A stretch of DNA of 64,000 nucleotides, taken from Streptomyces jeddahensis (lineage in GTDB: Bacteria; Actinomycetota; Actinomycetes; Streptomycetales; Streptomycetaceae). The position numbers and the translations under genes were made by a program. Location of the stretch: NCBI RefSeq assembly GCF_001642995.1, contig NZ_LOHS01000075.1, positions 143,144 through 207,143 on the forward strand. The letters are read 5' to 3'. Positions 1-8,300 of the stretch are shown here, piece after piece. Position 1 is the first letter of the stretch. Every line of letters starts with the position of its first letter. The notes below the pieces were generated by a model. It was not told the DNA's origin, searched no databases, and was given only the letters and a program-made list of their open reading frames with translations.

Positions 1-1
1 G

Positions 2-466
2 CTGCCCGACGGCCTGGACACGGTCGTCGGCGAACGCGGCTACCGGCTCTCCGGCGGAGAACGCCAGCGCCTGACCATCGCCCGCCTGCTGCTCGCCCGT
101 CAGCGCGTCGTCATCCTCGACGAGGCCACGGCCCACCTCGACAACACCTCGGAGGCCGCCGTGCAGGAGGCTCTCACCGAGGCCCTGGACGGCCGCACCG
201 CCGTTGTGATCGCCCACCGGCTGTCCACGGTGCGCGCCGCCGACCTCATCCTCGTCATCGAGGGCGGGCGGGTCGTGGAGCGCGGCACCCACGAGGAGCT
301 CCTGGCGGCGGATGGGCGGTACGCCCAGCTGTACCGGACGCAGTTCCAGAAGCCCGCCACAGATGCGACGTCCGGAGCGGCGGCGATAGCAGGACACCGC
401 AGCTCACAGCTCATTCGTGATCCTCAATCCCTCGACCGTGGTACGGCCATCGGCGTGAAGATGTAG
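2..466 (+). CDS. ABC transporter ATP-binding/permease protein, C-terminal part (5' end outside window)
   Basis: Only the end of the nucleotide-binding domain lies in the window. Visible in order are the ABC signature LSGGERQR, Walker B VVILDEATAHLD and the H-loop VIAHRLSTV, followed by the usual closing segment GGRVVERGTHEELLAADGRY. The H-loop and ending are typical of exporter-type fusions (membrane domain plus ATPase, MsbA/LmrA-like), so the missing 5' part probably encodes six membrane helices. The last 40 or so residues after the conserved end have no recognisable motif. The substrate cannot be inferred. The gene converges with the GH43 gene downstream and the two share a strong hairpin terminator. 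Confidence 0.9.
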   Translation: MPDGLDTVVGERGYRLSGGERQRLTIARLLLARQRVVILDEATAHLDNTSEAAVQEALTEALDGRTAVVIAHRLSTVRAADLILVIEGGRVVERGTHEELLAADGRYAQLYRTQFQKPATDATSGAAAIAGHRSSQLIRDPQSLDRGTAIGVKM

Positions 467-545
467 CAGTTAACGCACGATGGCAGCCTGCCGACAATCC
501 CGGCTACTGAGAATGCAGTACTTACAGGGCTGGGGCGAAGACCCC

Positions 546-588
546 AGAGAACCGGACGGGCTGGAAGATCCAGCCCGTCCGGGTCTCT
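546..588. terminator. Bidirectional hairpin terminator
   Basis: A perfect 13-bp stem (552-564 with 570-582, arm CCGGACGGGCTGG) has a 5-nt loop, and an outer AGAGA/TCTCT pairing lengthens it. It lies between the stop of the ABC transporter gene and the stop of the convergent GH43 gene, where a shared terminator is expected. There is no T-run, which is normal for Streptomyces. Confidence 0.85.
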
Positions 589-614
589 CGGCGATGTGGG
601 GCAGGCGCAGGCGA

Positions 615-1979
615 TCAGGCCCAGGGCGTGACCGCCGTGAACGAGCTGTCCGCGCGGAAGGTGTCCGTGTCCTGGTAGAGATCCACCCGCAGCTCGTAGT
701 TGTAGTGGCGCAGATAGCGGCCGGGGTAGTTGTACGACTCCAGCCGGACGGATCCACTCGCCGTGCCCGGGCGGGCACAGTACGTGGCGTCCTTCCTGAA
801 GACGTCCGAGCCGTCGTTGCTGTCGAAGCGGGCCCGGAAATCCCAGTGCCGCAGATAGCGGCCGGCCGAGTCGCGGAACGAGTAGCAGTTGGCGTCCGCC
901 AGGCCGGGCACGATCGTCCACGTGGCGCTCTGCTTGACGGCCGCCGTGCTGGAGGACGTCACCGGATCGACATAACCCAGACTGTCCGAGCGGACGACGG
1001 CGTAACGGCCCGGATAGTTCACCGACTGCAGCGACCGGGTGGTGTTCGTCGGGAGGGTGGCTCCGCCGGGGACGGTCTCCTTGAGCACGGTGAGATGGCG
1101 TACGAAGCCGGTCAGGCCGGGCAGTTCGGTGGGCGTCGACCAGGTGGCGAAGTTGTCGTAGCTGTCGCTGTACCAGTACTTCCCGGCGGAGTAGCCGTCG
1201 AAGTAGATCCGCCACCCGCCGTTGTCGAGCTGGACCAGCGCCGGGCCCTCCACATAGGACCCGAAGCCCGCCCAGTTGCCCGTCTTCTGGAAGGTGTACG
1301 GGCCGGTGAGGCTGGAGGCGGTGGCGTACTCGATGTACTTCGTCGTCTCGTTCTTGGTGAACGCGTGGTAGGTGGAGCCGATCTTGACGATGAAGGTGTC
1401 GATGTAGTTCGGGCCGAGGCCGGACAGCAGCGTGGGAGGGGACCAGGCCGTCAGGGATGCGTTGGTCGCGGTGAGCTTGTACGGCTTGAAGATCCACTCG
1501 CCGTCGGCCGCGACGGACGCCGACAGGATGATGTTGACGCTGCCGTCCGTGTCGAGGAACCACTCGGGCGCCCAGGCGCGCTGCAGCCCGCTGATCGGGA
1601 CCGTGTAGTCGTACAGGAAGGTCCAGTTGAGGCGGTCGGTGGAGCGGGCGAAGCCGATGGTGGTGGACAGGTCCGACCAGGTACGGGTGGTGTAGGTCAG
1701 GTAGTAGTAGCCGTCGGTGTGCCGGAAGATGCTGGGGTCGCGGATCAGGCCGGACGGCGGGGTGTACGCCGGGCCTTTCCGGAGCGTGAAACCGGTGCCG
1801 TCCGGCGAGTCGTAGACGTACATGTTCGACTCGCTGCTGTTGGTGAACGCGGTCATCGTGTACCGCGTCGCCGAACCGGGCGCAGGATGCGCAGCCTGCG
1901 CGGCAGGGGCGGTGATGCCGACCAGTACGGCCGCCAGGGTCGCGATGAGCGCGAGCAGGCCTCGCATGGGTCTCTTCAT
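615..1979 (-). CDS. Secreted GH43 glycoside hydrolase with C-terminal AbfB (CBM42) arabinose-binding domain
   Basis: The 454-residue protein starts with a Sec signal peptide (residues 1-30, ending AQAA). The five-bladed propeller of GH43 occupies roughly residues 40-315. Its catalytic-base motif is IRDPSIFRHTDGYYYL (Asp81), followed by RAWAPEWF near residue 140 and a YVEGPALV acid motif near residue 245. The C-terminal 130 residues carry repeated YNYPGRYLRHY/YPGRYAVVR motifs of the AbfB beta-trefoil, which binds arabinofuranose side chains. The enzyme is probably an extracellular arabinofuranosidase or arabinanase, but substrate is not provable from motifs. It is the third gene of a reverse-strand GH43 operon, 64 nt after the previous gene, with a GGAGG-like site before the ATG. 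Confidence 0.85.
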   Translation of the reverse strand: MKRPMRGLLALIATLAAVLVGITAPAAQAAHPAPGSATRYTMTAFTNSSESNMYVYDSPDGTGFTLRKGPAYTPPSGLIRDPSIFRHTDGYYYLTYTTRTWSDLSTTIGFARSTDRLNWTFLYDYTVPISGLQRAWAPEWFLDTDGSVNIILSASVAADGEWIFKPYKLTATNASLTAWSPPTLLSGLGPNYIDTFIVKIGSTYHAFTKNETTKYIEYATASSLTGPYTFQKTGNWAGFGSYVEGPALVQLDNGGWRIYFDGYSAGKYWYSDSYDNFATWSTPTELPGLTGFVRHLTVLKETVPGGATLPTNTTRSLQSVNYPGRYAVVRSDSLGYVDPVTSSSTAAVKQSATWTIVPGLADANCYSFRDSAGRYLRHWDFRARFDSNDGSDVFRKDATYCARPGTASGSVRLESYNYPGRYLRHYNYELRVDLYQDTDTFRADSSFTAVTPWA

Positions 1980-2009
1980 TGAAACCTCCGTGGGGGAAAG
2001 GGCCCTGAA

Positions 2010-2051
2010 TACGCGTCACTCGGTACGCGCCACTCGGTACGCGTCACTCCG
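2010..2051. repeat. Three tandem 14-bp repeats
   Basis: Units are TACGCGTCACTCGG (2010-2023), TACGCGCCACTCGG (2024-2037) and TACGCGTCACTCCG (2038-2051). They fill most of the spacer between two GH43 genes and the last copy contains the stop codon of the upstream gene. They look like a recent tandem duplication. Confidence 0.8.
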
Positions 2052-3489
2052 CGTAGAACGTCGCGTCCGCCTTGGCGGTCGTCGTGTCGGCGGGCTGGAC
2101 GTAGAGCAGGTAGTCGTAGTGCCGGAGGTAGCGGCCCGGGTAGTTGTACGACTCGAAGGAGACCCCGTCGGCCGTGTCGGAGAGGCCCGCCCGCCGGTGG
2201 AAGCTGGCGTCGTTCTTGAAGGTGGCCGTGCCGTCGTCCTTCTCCACCCAGACCTCGAAGTTCTTGTGCCGGAGGTAGTAGCCGGGGTAGTTGGCCGATT
2301 CGAGCGAGACCGTGCCGCTGCCGGCGAGCCCGGTCACCACGCGGAACTGGGAGTCGGCGAGGTTCGTGACGTTCGGTTCGATCTTGGCGCGGAACTCCCA
2401 GTGGCGGATGTACCGGTCGGGGAAGTTGTACGAGGAGAAGCGGACCGGGGTGACGCCGTCGGCGACAGGGATGCCGAAGTTGGGGGTACCGTCGGCGTTC
2501 CAGTACAGCTTCTGGTACCGGGTGCGGCGGTTGGGGTCGTTCAGCGGGTCACCGCTGATGTCCTTGTAGTCGCGGTCGTGGTAGACCAGGATGTCCGACT
2601 TGCCGTCCTCGGACGTGGTGAAGGTGTTGTGGCCGGGACCGTACTGGCCGGTCGCGGCGTTGCTGGCGAAGACCGGGTTGGGGTTCTTCGTCCAGGAGGC
2701 CGGGTTCATCAGGTCGGCGGTGGCGTTGGCGGTCAGCAGGCCCAGGCAGTAGTTGCTGTCGGTGGCGCTGGCGGAGAAGGTCATGAAGACCTTGCCGTTC
2801 TTCTGGATGACGGCCGGACCCTCGTTGACCGTGTGGCCGACCTTCTCCCAGGCGTTGGTGGGCCGGGAGATCATGACCGGGCTGCCGGTGATGGTCCAGG
2901 GACTGGACATCCTGGCGAGGTAGATGTTGGTGCCGTCGCCGACCGCCGGGTCGTTCTGCGCCCAGCTCAGATAGCGGGTGCCGTTGTGCACGAAGGTGGT
3001 GGCGTCCAGCGAGAAGGTGTCCAGGGGCAGTGCGATGCGGCCCTTCTCGGTCCACGTGCCGGTGAGCGGGTTGGCAGCGCTGGTCTCCAGGACGTACGGC
3101 CGGATCTTCCAGATGTCGTTGGAGGCGCCGGCGGCGAAGTAGACGTACCACTTGCCGTCGATGAAGTGGATCTCCGGGGCCCAGATGTGGGCGCCCATCT
3201 CACCGCTGGCGTGCTTGGTCCAGATGGTGGTCTCGGCGGCCGTGGACAGCCCCTGGAGAGTGGTGGCCCGGCGCATGACGATCTTGTCGTACGCGGGGAC
3301 TGTCGCGGTGAAGTAGTAGTAGCCGTCCGTGTGCTTGTAGATGTGCGGGTCGGCTCGCTGTTCGGCGATCGGGTTGGTGAACGTCACGGCCGGTGAGGCG
3401 GGGGCGGCCGCGTGGGCGGGTGTTCCGGTGGTCAGTACGGCGAGTGCGGCGAGCACCGCCGTCACCACACGGGCGATGAGGCGTCTCAT
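2044..3489 (-). CDS. Secreted GH43 exo-arabinofuranosidase-like enzyme with AbfB (CBM42) domain
   Basis: This 481-residue protein has a signal peptide (about residues 1-28, ending AHAA). The GH43 domain starts FTNPIAEQRADPHIYKH, with catalytic base Asp47, followed by AHIWAPEIHFIDGKWYVYF and the acid motif VNEGPAVI. This pattern matches the GH43 subfamily that includes the Streptomyces exo-1,5-alpha-L-arabinofuranosidase, which also carries a CBM42. The last 135 residues hold three beta-trefoil repeats (YNFPDRYIRHWEF, ANYPGYYLRHKNF, YNYPGRYLRHYDY). It probably releases arabinose from arabinan or arabinoxylan side chains outside the cell. It is the middle gene of the three-gene GH43 operon; exact specificity is inference. 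Confidence 0.87.
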   Translation of the reverse strand: MRRLIARVVTAVLAALAVLTTGTPAHAAAPASPAVTFTNPIAEQRADPHIYKHTDGYYYFTATVPAYDKIVMRRATTLQGLSTAAETTIWTKHASGEMGAHIWAPEIHFIDGKWYVYFAAGASNDIWKIRPYVLETSAANPLTGTWTEKGRIALPLDTFSLDATTFVHNGTRYLSWAQNDPAVGDGTNIYLARMSSPWTITGSPVMISRPTNAWEKVGHTVNEGPAVIQKNGKVFMTFSASATDSNYCLGLLTANATADLMNPASWTKNPNPVFASNAATGQYGPGHNTFTTSEDGKSDILVYHDRDYKDISGDPLNDPNRRTRYQKLYWNADGTPNFGIPVADGVTPVRFSSYNFPDRYIRHWEFRAKIEPNVTNLADSQFRVVTGLAGSGTVSLESANYPGYYLRHKNFEVWVEKDDGTATFKNDASFHRRAGLSDTADGVSFESYNYPGRYLRHYDYLLYVQPADTTTAKADATFYAE

Positions 3490-3537
3490 GGGGGGTGGTC
3501 TTCTCCTGGTCAGGTCAGATGTGGTGGGGGCAGGCGG

Positions 3538-5019
3538 TCAGGTGGTGGGCCTGAGCTGCCACTGCTGGCAGTTGTTGTTCAGCCAGGTCCACTGGCGTAC
3601 GTCGGTGCCGTTGGCCGTACCGCAGTTGGCGACGTCGGCGACCTTGCCGCTGCTCGCGTTCACGAGACGCACGTGGTCGGCTCCGGTGTAGACGAGACGG
3701 AACCGCTGGCAGGTGTTGTTGAGCCAGGACCACTGCCGGATGTCCGCACCGTCGGTGCTGGAGCAGTCGGCGACATCCATGACCTTGCCGGTGGCCACGT
3801 TCACCAGGCGGCTCGTGTCGTCGGCCTGGTCCTCGATACGCCACTTCTGGTTGGCGCCGCCGTTGCAGGTCCACTGGAAAACGTTGGTGCCGTCAGCGGT
3901 GTTGCCGCCCTCGACGTCCAGGCACTTGCCGCTGTTGCGGTTGACGATCGTGTACGCCGTCGGCGTGGTGGCCGTCTCCCCGGCGGGACCGGGCAGGGTG
4001 GTGCCGAGCGCGACCGGCGTTCCGAAGTTCGGCGTGCCGTCCGCGTTCCACGTGAACTTCTGTGCCCGTGTGGTGCGGCCGTTGCCGCAGCCGCCGTTCG
4101 CCGTGCTGTTGCCGTGGTAGACGATCCAGTTCTCAGTGCCGTCCGGCGAGGTGAAGAATCCGTTGTGGCCCGGACCGTAGACCCCAGCCGCGTCGTTGCG
4201 CTGGAAGACGGGCGTCTGCTTCTTCGTCCAGGAGGCCGGGTTGAGCGGGTCACTGCCCGTGAGTTCGAGCTGGCCCAGCTTGTAGTCCGCGGTCTGGCAG
4301 GAGCTGGCGGAGAAGGTGAGGAACGTCCTGCCGTTGTGGTACAGCGGTTCGGGACCCTCGTTGACCGGGTTGCCGGAGGTCTCCCAGGTCAGGGTGGGGC
4401 TCGAGATAATGGTGAAGGTGGAGCTGCTCAGCGTGTACGGGTTGCTCATCGGGGCGATGACGAGGCTCTGCGTACTGCCGTTGATGAAGCCGCTGCCCAC
4501 CAGGTACAGCCTGTTGTCGTGTTTGAGGACGCTGGCGTCGATGAGCCAGCCGCCGGGGCTCAGGTTGGAGCCCGTGAGGGTGTTCTTGTAGGTGTACGGG
4601 CCCATCGGGTCGGAGCCCGCGCTCTCCAGGACGTGGGTGCGCTGGGAGTCGCAGCAGGCGGCGCCGCGCTGGCCGGCCGAGTAGTAGAGGTACCACTTGC
4701 CGTCGAAGAAGTGGATCTCCGGCGCCCACATGTTCCAGTTACGGCCCGATGCAGTGTCCGACCACACCTGGACGCTGGGGGCGGTTGCCAGCCCGGCGAG
4801 CGTCGGCGACTTGCGCATGGTCAGCTCGTTGGTGAACGAGGTCGTCACCAGGTAGTAGTTGCCGTTGTAGTACTCCAGCCAGGGGTCGGCACCCTTCACC
4901 GACTTGATCGGGTTTGTGTACGGGCGCCCCTCCGCTGCGGCGGCGGGCTGGACGGCGACCGGTACGAGCATCACCAGAAGCGCGGCCACGAGGGTGAGCC
5001 AGTAGCGGGTGCGGAACAC
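3538..5019 (-). CDS. Secreted GH43 glycoside hydrolase with ricin B-type CBM13
   Basis: I place the start at the GTG at 5019 because an AGAAGGGGA ribosome site sits 7 nt upstream; an alternative GTG at 5043 lacks one. The 493-residue product has a signal peptide ending near AAA residue 30, then a GH43 domain (YTNPIKSVKGADPWLEYY with the base Asp, NMWAPEIHFFDGKWYLYY, VNEGPEPLYHNG). A ricin-type beta-trefoil of about 130 residues follows, with three repeats ending in FQWTCNGGANQKW, RQWSWLNNTCQRF and RQWTWLNNNCQQW. CBM13 usually binds galactose or xylose polymers, and CBM13-GH43 proteins include exo-beta-1,3-galactanases and arabinofuranosidases; which one this is cannot be decided here. First gene of the GH43 operon. 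Confidence 0.85.
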   Translation of the reverse strand: MFRTRYWLTLVAALLVMLVPVAVQPAAAAEGRPYTNPIKSVKGADPWLEYYNGNYYLVTTSFTNELTMRKSPTLAGLATAPSVQVWSDTASGRNWNMWAPEIHFFDGKWYLYYSAGQRGAACCDSQRTHVLESAGSDPMGPYTYKNTLTGSNLSPGGWLIDASVLKHDNRLYLVGSGFINGSTQSLVIAPMSNPYTLSSSTFTIISSPTLTWETSGNPVNEGPEPLYHNGRTFLTFSASSCQTADYKLGQLELTGSDPLNPASWTKKQTPVFQRNDAAGVYGPGHNGFFTSPDGTENWIVYHGNSTANGGCGNGRTTRAQKFTWNADGTPNFGTPVALGTTLPGPAGETATTPTAYTIVNRNSGKCLDVEGGNTADGTNVFQWTCNGGANQKWRIEDQADDTSRLVNVATGKVMDVADCSSTDGADIRQWSWLNNTCQRFRLVYTGADHVRLVNASSGKVADVANCGTANGTDVRQWTWLNNNCQQWQLRPTT

Positions 5020-5046
5020 GGCGGGTCCCCTTCTGACGGTCACAAA

Positions 5047-5064
5047 TGCTCGAAATTTCGAACA
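5047..5064. promoter_or_regulatory. Candidate operator in the divergent GH43 promoter region
   Basis: The 12-bp perfect palindrome TCGAAATTTCGA (5050-5061) lies inside an 18-bp near-palindrome beginning TGCTCGAAA. It is 30-45 nt upstream of the GTG start of the GH43-CBM13 gene. The CGAAA...TTTCG half-sites match those of the operator-like CGAAACTTTCG before the LacI gene that starts at 23149, one base shorter in the centre. Also, TCGAACAATG (5058-5067) is repeated inverted as CATTGTTCGA at 5218-5227, 150 bp away on the side of the divergent gene. Confidence 0.55.
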
Positions 5065-5386
5065 ATGTGCGTAACTTCGAGCAGAAGATAGGGACAGGTG
5101 GTGTACGCGTCAACGCTTCTGGCAAATTTGGTTTTCTTCGGTTTTCCGTTACGTAAAGAATCGCGTGGCCGGGCAGTAAAGCCTTCCGCGCTTACCGGAC
5201 GGGATGTGGCCGGATCGCATTGTTCGACCTGTCGGACGTCGTTCGATACCTCTTGACGCCCGCTCCGCACCGTTTGACACTCTCGAAACGCGCCGTCACA
5301 CCGACGAAACGGGCGGGTGCCCACGGCTGAGGCCGCGCATCCCGATTTCTTTCAAGTCACGCCTCAGCAAGGGAACTTGAAAAACG

Positions 5387-8300
5387 ATGCACATGCAGAG
5401 ACCCCGCAGCCGCGCGAGACGCCTGGTGGGCTGCCTCTCCGGACTGACCGCCGCATCGCTGTTCCTGGGGGTAGCCGGACCTGCCGCGCCCGTGCAGGCG
5501 GCGGAGATCACGGACGGTCTGGCCCTCTGGTACAAGCTCGACGCGGCCTCCGGCACCACGGTGACCGACGCCTCCGGCAACGGCCAGGACGGCACGGTCA
5601 ACGGCACCGCCGGCTGGTCGGGCACCGGTGAAGGGCTCGCCTTCAACGGTTCCGACACCTACGTCAAGGTGCCGAACAACATCATGAGCGGCATGAACTC
5701 GATCACCGTCTCGATGGACGTGAAGATCGACTCCGCCCAGGCGACCCCGTACTTCATCTACGGCTTCGGCAACACGAGCGGGACGAGCGGCAACGGCTAC
5801 CTGTTCACCACCGGCAACACCTTCCGGACCTCCATCGCCACCGGCAACTGGTCGACGGAGCAGACCACCCAGCCGTCCGCCTCGCGCGCGCTGACCCGCT
5901 CCGTCTGGAAGCATGTCACCTACACCCAGACCGGCAGCATCGGTGTGCTCTACGAGGACGGCGTGGAGGTGGCCCGCAACACGTCGGTCACCATCACCCC
6001 CGGCGCCATCGGCTCGGGCACCACCACCGCCAACTACATCGGCAAGTCCGTGTACCCCGGCGACAAGCTCTTCAAGGGCAGGATCCGCGACTTCCGGGTC
6101 TACAACCGCGCGCTGGCGGCCACGGAGGTCGAGCAGCTCTCCCTTCCCGTCAACACCCAGGGCATCGCCCACGACAAGGCCGCCCTCACGCTCGGCGACA
6201 CCAGCGCCGTCGTCTCCGACCTGACCCTGCCGAAGACCGGCACGGCCGGCGGCTCCACGATCAGCTGGGCCAGCGACAACCCCTCCGTGGTGTCGGACAC
6301 GGGCGCCGTCACCCGCCCCGCCGCCGGCGAGCCGGACGGTCACGCCACGCTCACCGCGACCCTGAAGAAGGGAACTGTGACCGACACCAAGAGCTTCGAC
6401 ATCACGGTCCCCGCCGCGTTCGACGACGCCACCGCCACCAAGCAGTCCGCCGAGGCATTGACCGTCCACAACATCGACGACGTACGCGGCAACCTCACCC
6501 TGCCCGCCACCGGCATGTACGGCACGAAGGTCGCCTGGTCCTCGGCGAAGCCGGACGTCGTCTCCGCCGACGGCGTGGTCCAGCGCCCCGCGCACGGCGA
6601 CGGCGCCACCACCGTCGAGCTGACCGCGACCGTCACGAAGGGCGACGCGAAGGCGACCCGCGTCTTCACCGCCAAGGTGCCCGAACTCCCCGCCAAGGAA
6701 GCCCTCAAGGGCTATATGTTCAGCTACTTCACCGGTGAGGGCACCTCGGACGGCGAGCAGCTCTACTTCGGCCTCAGCAAGGGCAACGACCCGCTGCGCT
6801 GGCGGGAGCTGAACGACGGCAAGCCGGTGCTGACCTCGACGCTCGGCGAGAAGGGCCTGCGTGACCCGTTCATCATCCGCTCCCCGGAGGGCGACAAGTT
6901 CTACCAGATAGCCACCGACCTGCGGATCTACGGCAGCGGCAACTGGGACGCGTCCCAGCGCACCGGAAGCAAGTCCATCATGGTCTGGGAGTCCACCGAC
7001 CTGGTGCACTGGACCAACCAGCGCCTGGTCAAGGTCTCACCCGACAGCGCGGGCAACACCTGGGCGCCGGAGGCCTTCTACGACGCCGAGCGCGGCGAGT
7101 ACGTGGTCTTCTGGGCGTCGAAGCTGTACGACAACGCCGAGCACTCCGGCGACACGTACAACCGCATGATGTACGCGACCACCCGCGACTTCTACACCTT
7201 CAGCGAGCCAAAGGTCTGGATCGACCGCGGCTACTCGGTCATCGACTCCACGATGATCAAGCACGACGGGACGTACTACCGCCTGTCCAAGGACGAGCGG
7301 AACAACACCTCCTCCACCCCCAACAGCAAGTTCATCTTCCAGGAGAAGAGCGACTCGATCCTCGACCTCTCCTGGGACTTCGTCGCCGAGGGCATCGGCA
7401 AGGGGGCGATGAGCGCCGCCGAGGGGCCGCTGGTCTTCAAGTCCAACACCGAGGAGAAGTGGTACGCGTTCCTCGACGAGTTCGGAGGCCGCGGCTACAT
7501 CCCCTTCGAGACGACGGACCTCGCCTCCGGCAACTGGACCCCGTCCACCGACTACGACCTGCCCGCCAAGCCACGCCACGGCACGGTGCTGCCGGTGACG
7601 CAGGCCGAGTACGACCGGCTGCTGCGCGCGTACCAGCCGGACCAGCTCGTCGAGTCCGTCGAGGACGTCTCGGTGAAGACACGCATCGGTGACGCCCCGG
7701 TCCTGCCGGCCACCGTGATCGCCGACTACGCCGACGGTGTCGAGCGCCCCGTCTCCGTCACCTGGGACGACGTCCCGGAGTCGGCGTACGCGCAGGCCGG
7801 CACCTTCACGGTGAAGGGCAGCCTGCCGGACGGCGCCGCGCTCAGAGCCCAGGCCGAGGTCACGGTCTCGGAGGAAGGCCCCGACGCGCCCGCCGACATG
7901 ATCCTGCACTACGACTTCGACGAGACCGGCGGCAACATCGCCCGCGACTCCAGCGGGCACGGCTACCACGGCACCTATGTCCGTACGCCCGACTTCGGAA
8001 CGGGGGTGGAAGGCGGCTCATTCAAGATGTCCGGCGGTTCCAGCGCATCCACCACCTCGCCGTACGTCAGGATCCCGAACGGCGTCCTGAAGGGAGTCGA
8101 CAGCGTCACCGTCTCCACGTACGCCAAGTGGAAGGGCGGGGACAATTTCCAGTGGCTGTTCGGCCTGGGCCCCGACAGCAACAAATACCTCTTCGCCACC
8201 CCGTCCAACGGCGGAGGCAAGCTGTTCTCCGCGATCACCAAGGCCACCTGGTCGGGTGAGAAGCAGATGGTGGGCGGCTCGCAGCTCACCCCGGGTGAGT

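Noticed and set aside
424..2019. Long open frames of 500 or so residues antisense to or overlapping the GH43 genes
   Set aside because: They are composition artefacts of high-GC DNA: Arg/Pro/Gly-rich, without conserved motifs, and overlap genes with clear domains. The same applies to the other long overlapping frames, such as 8519-10594 and 44044-47796 on the reverse strand.
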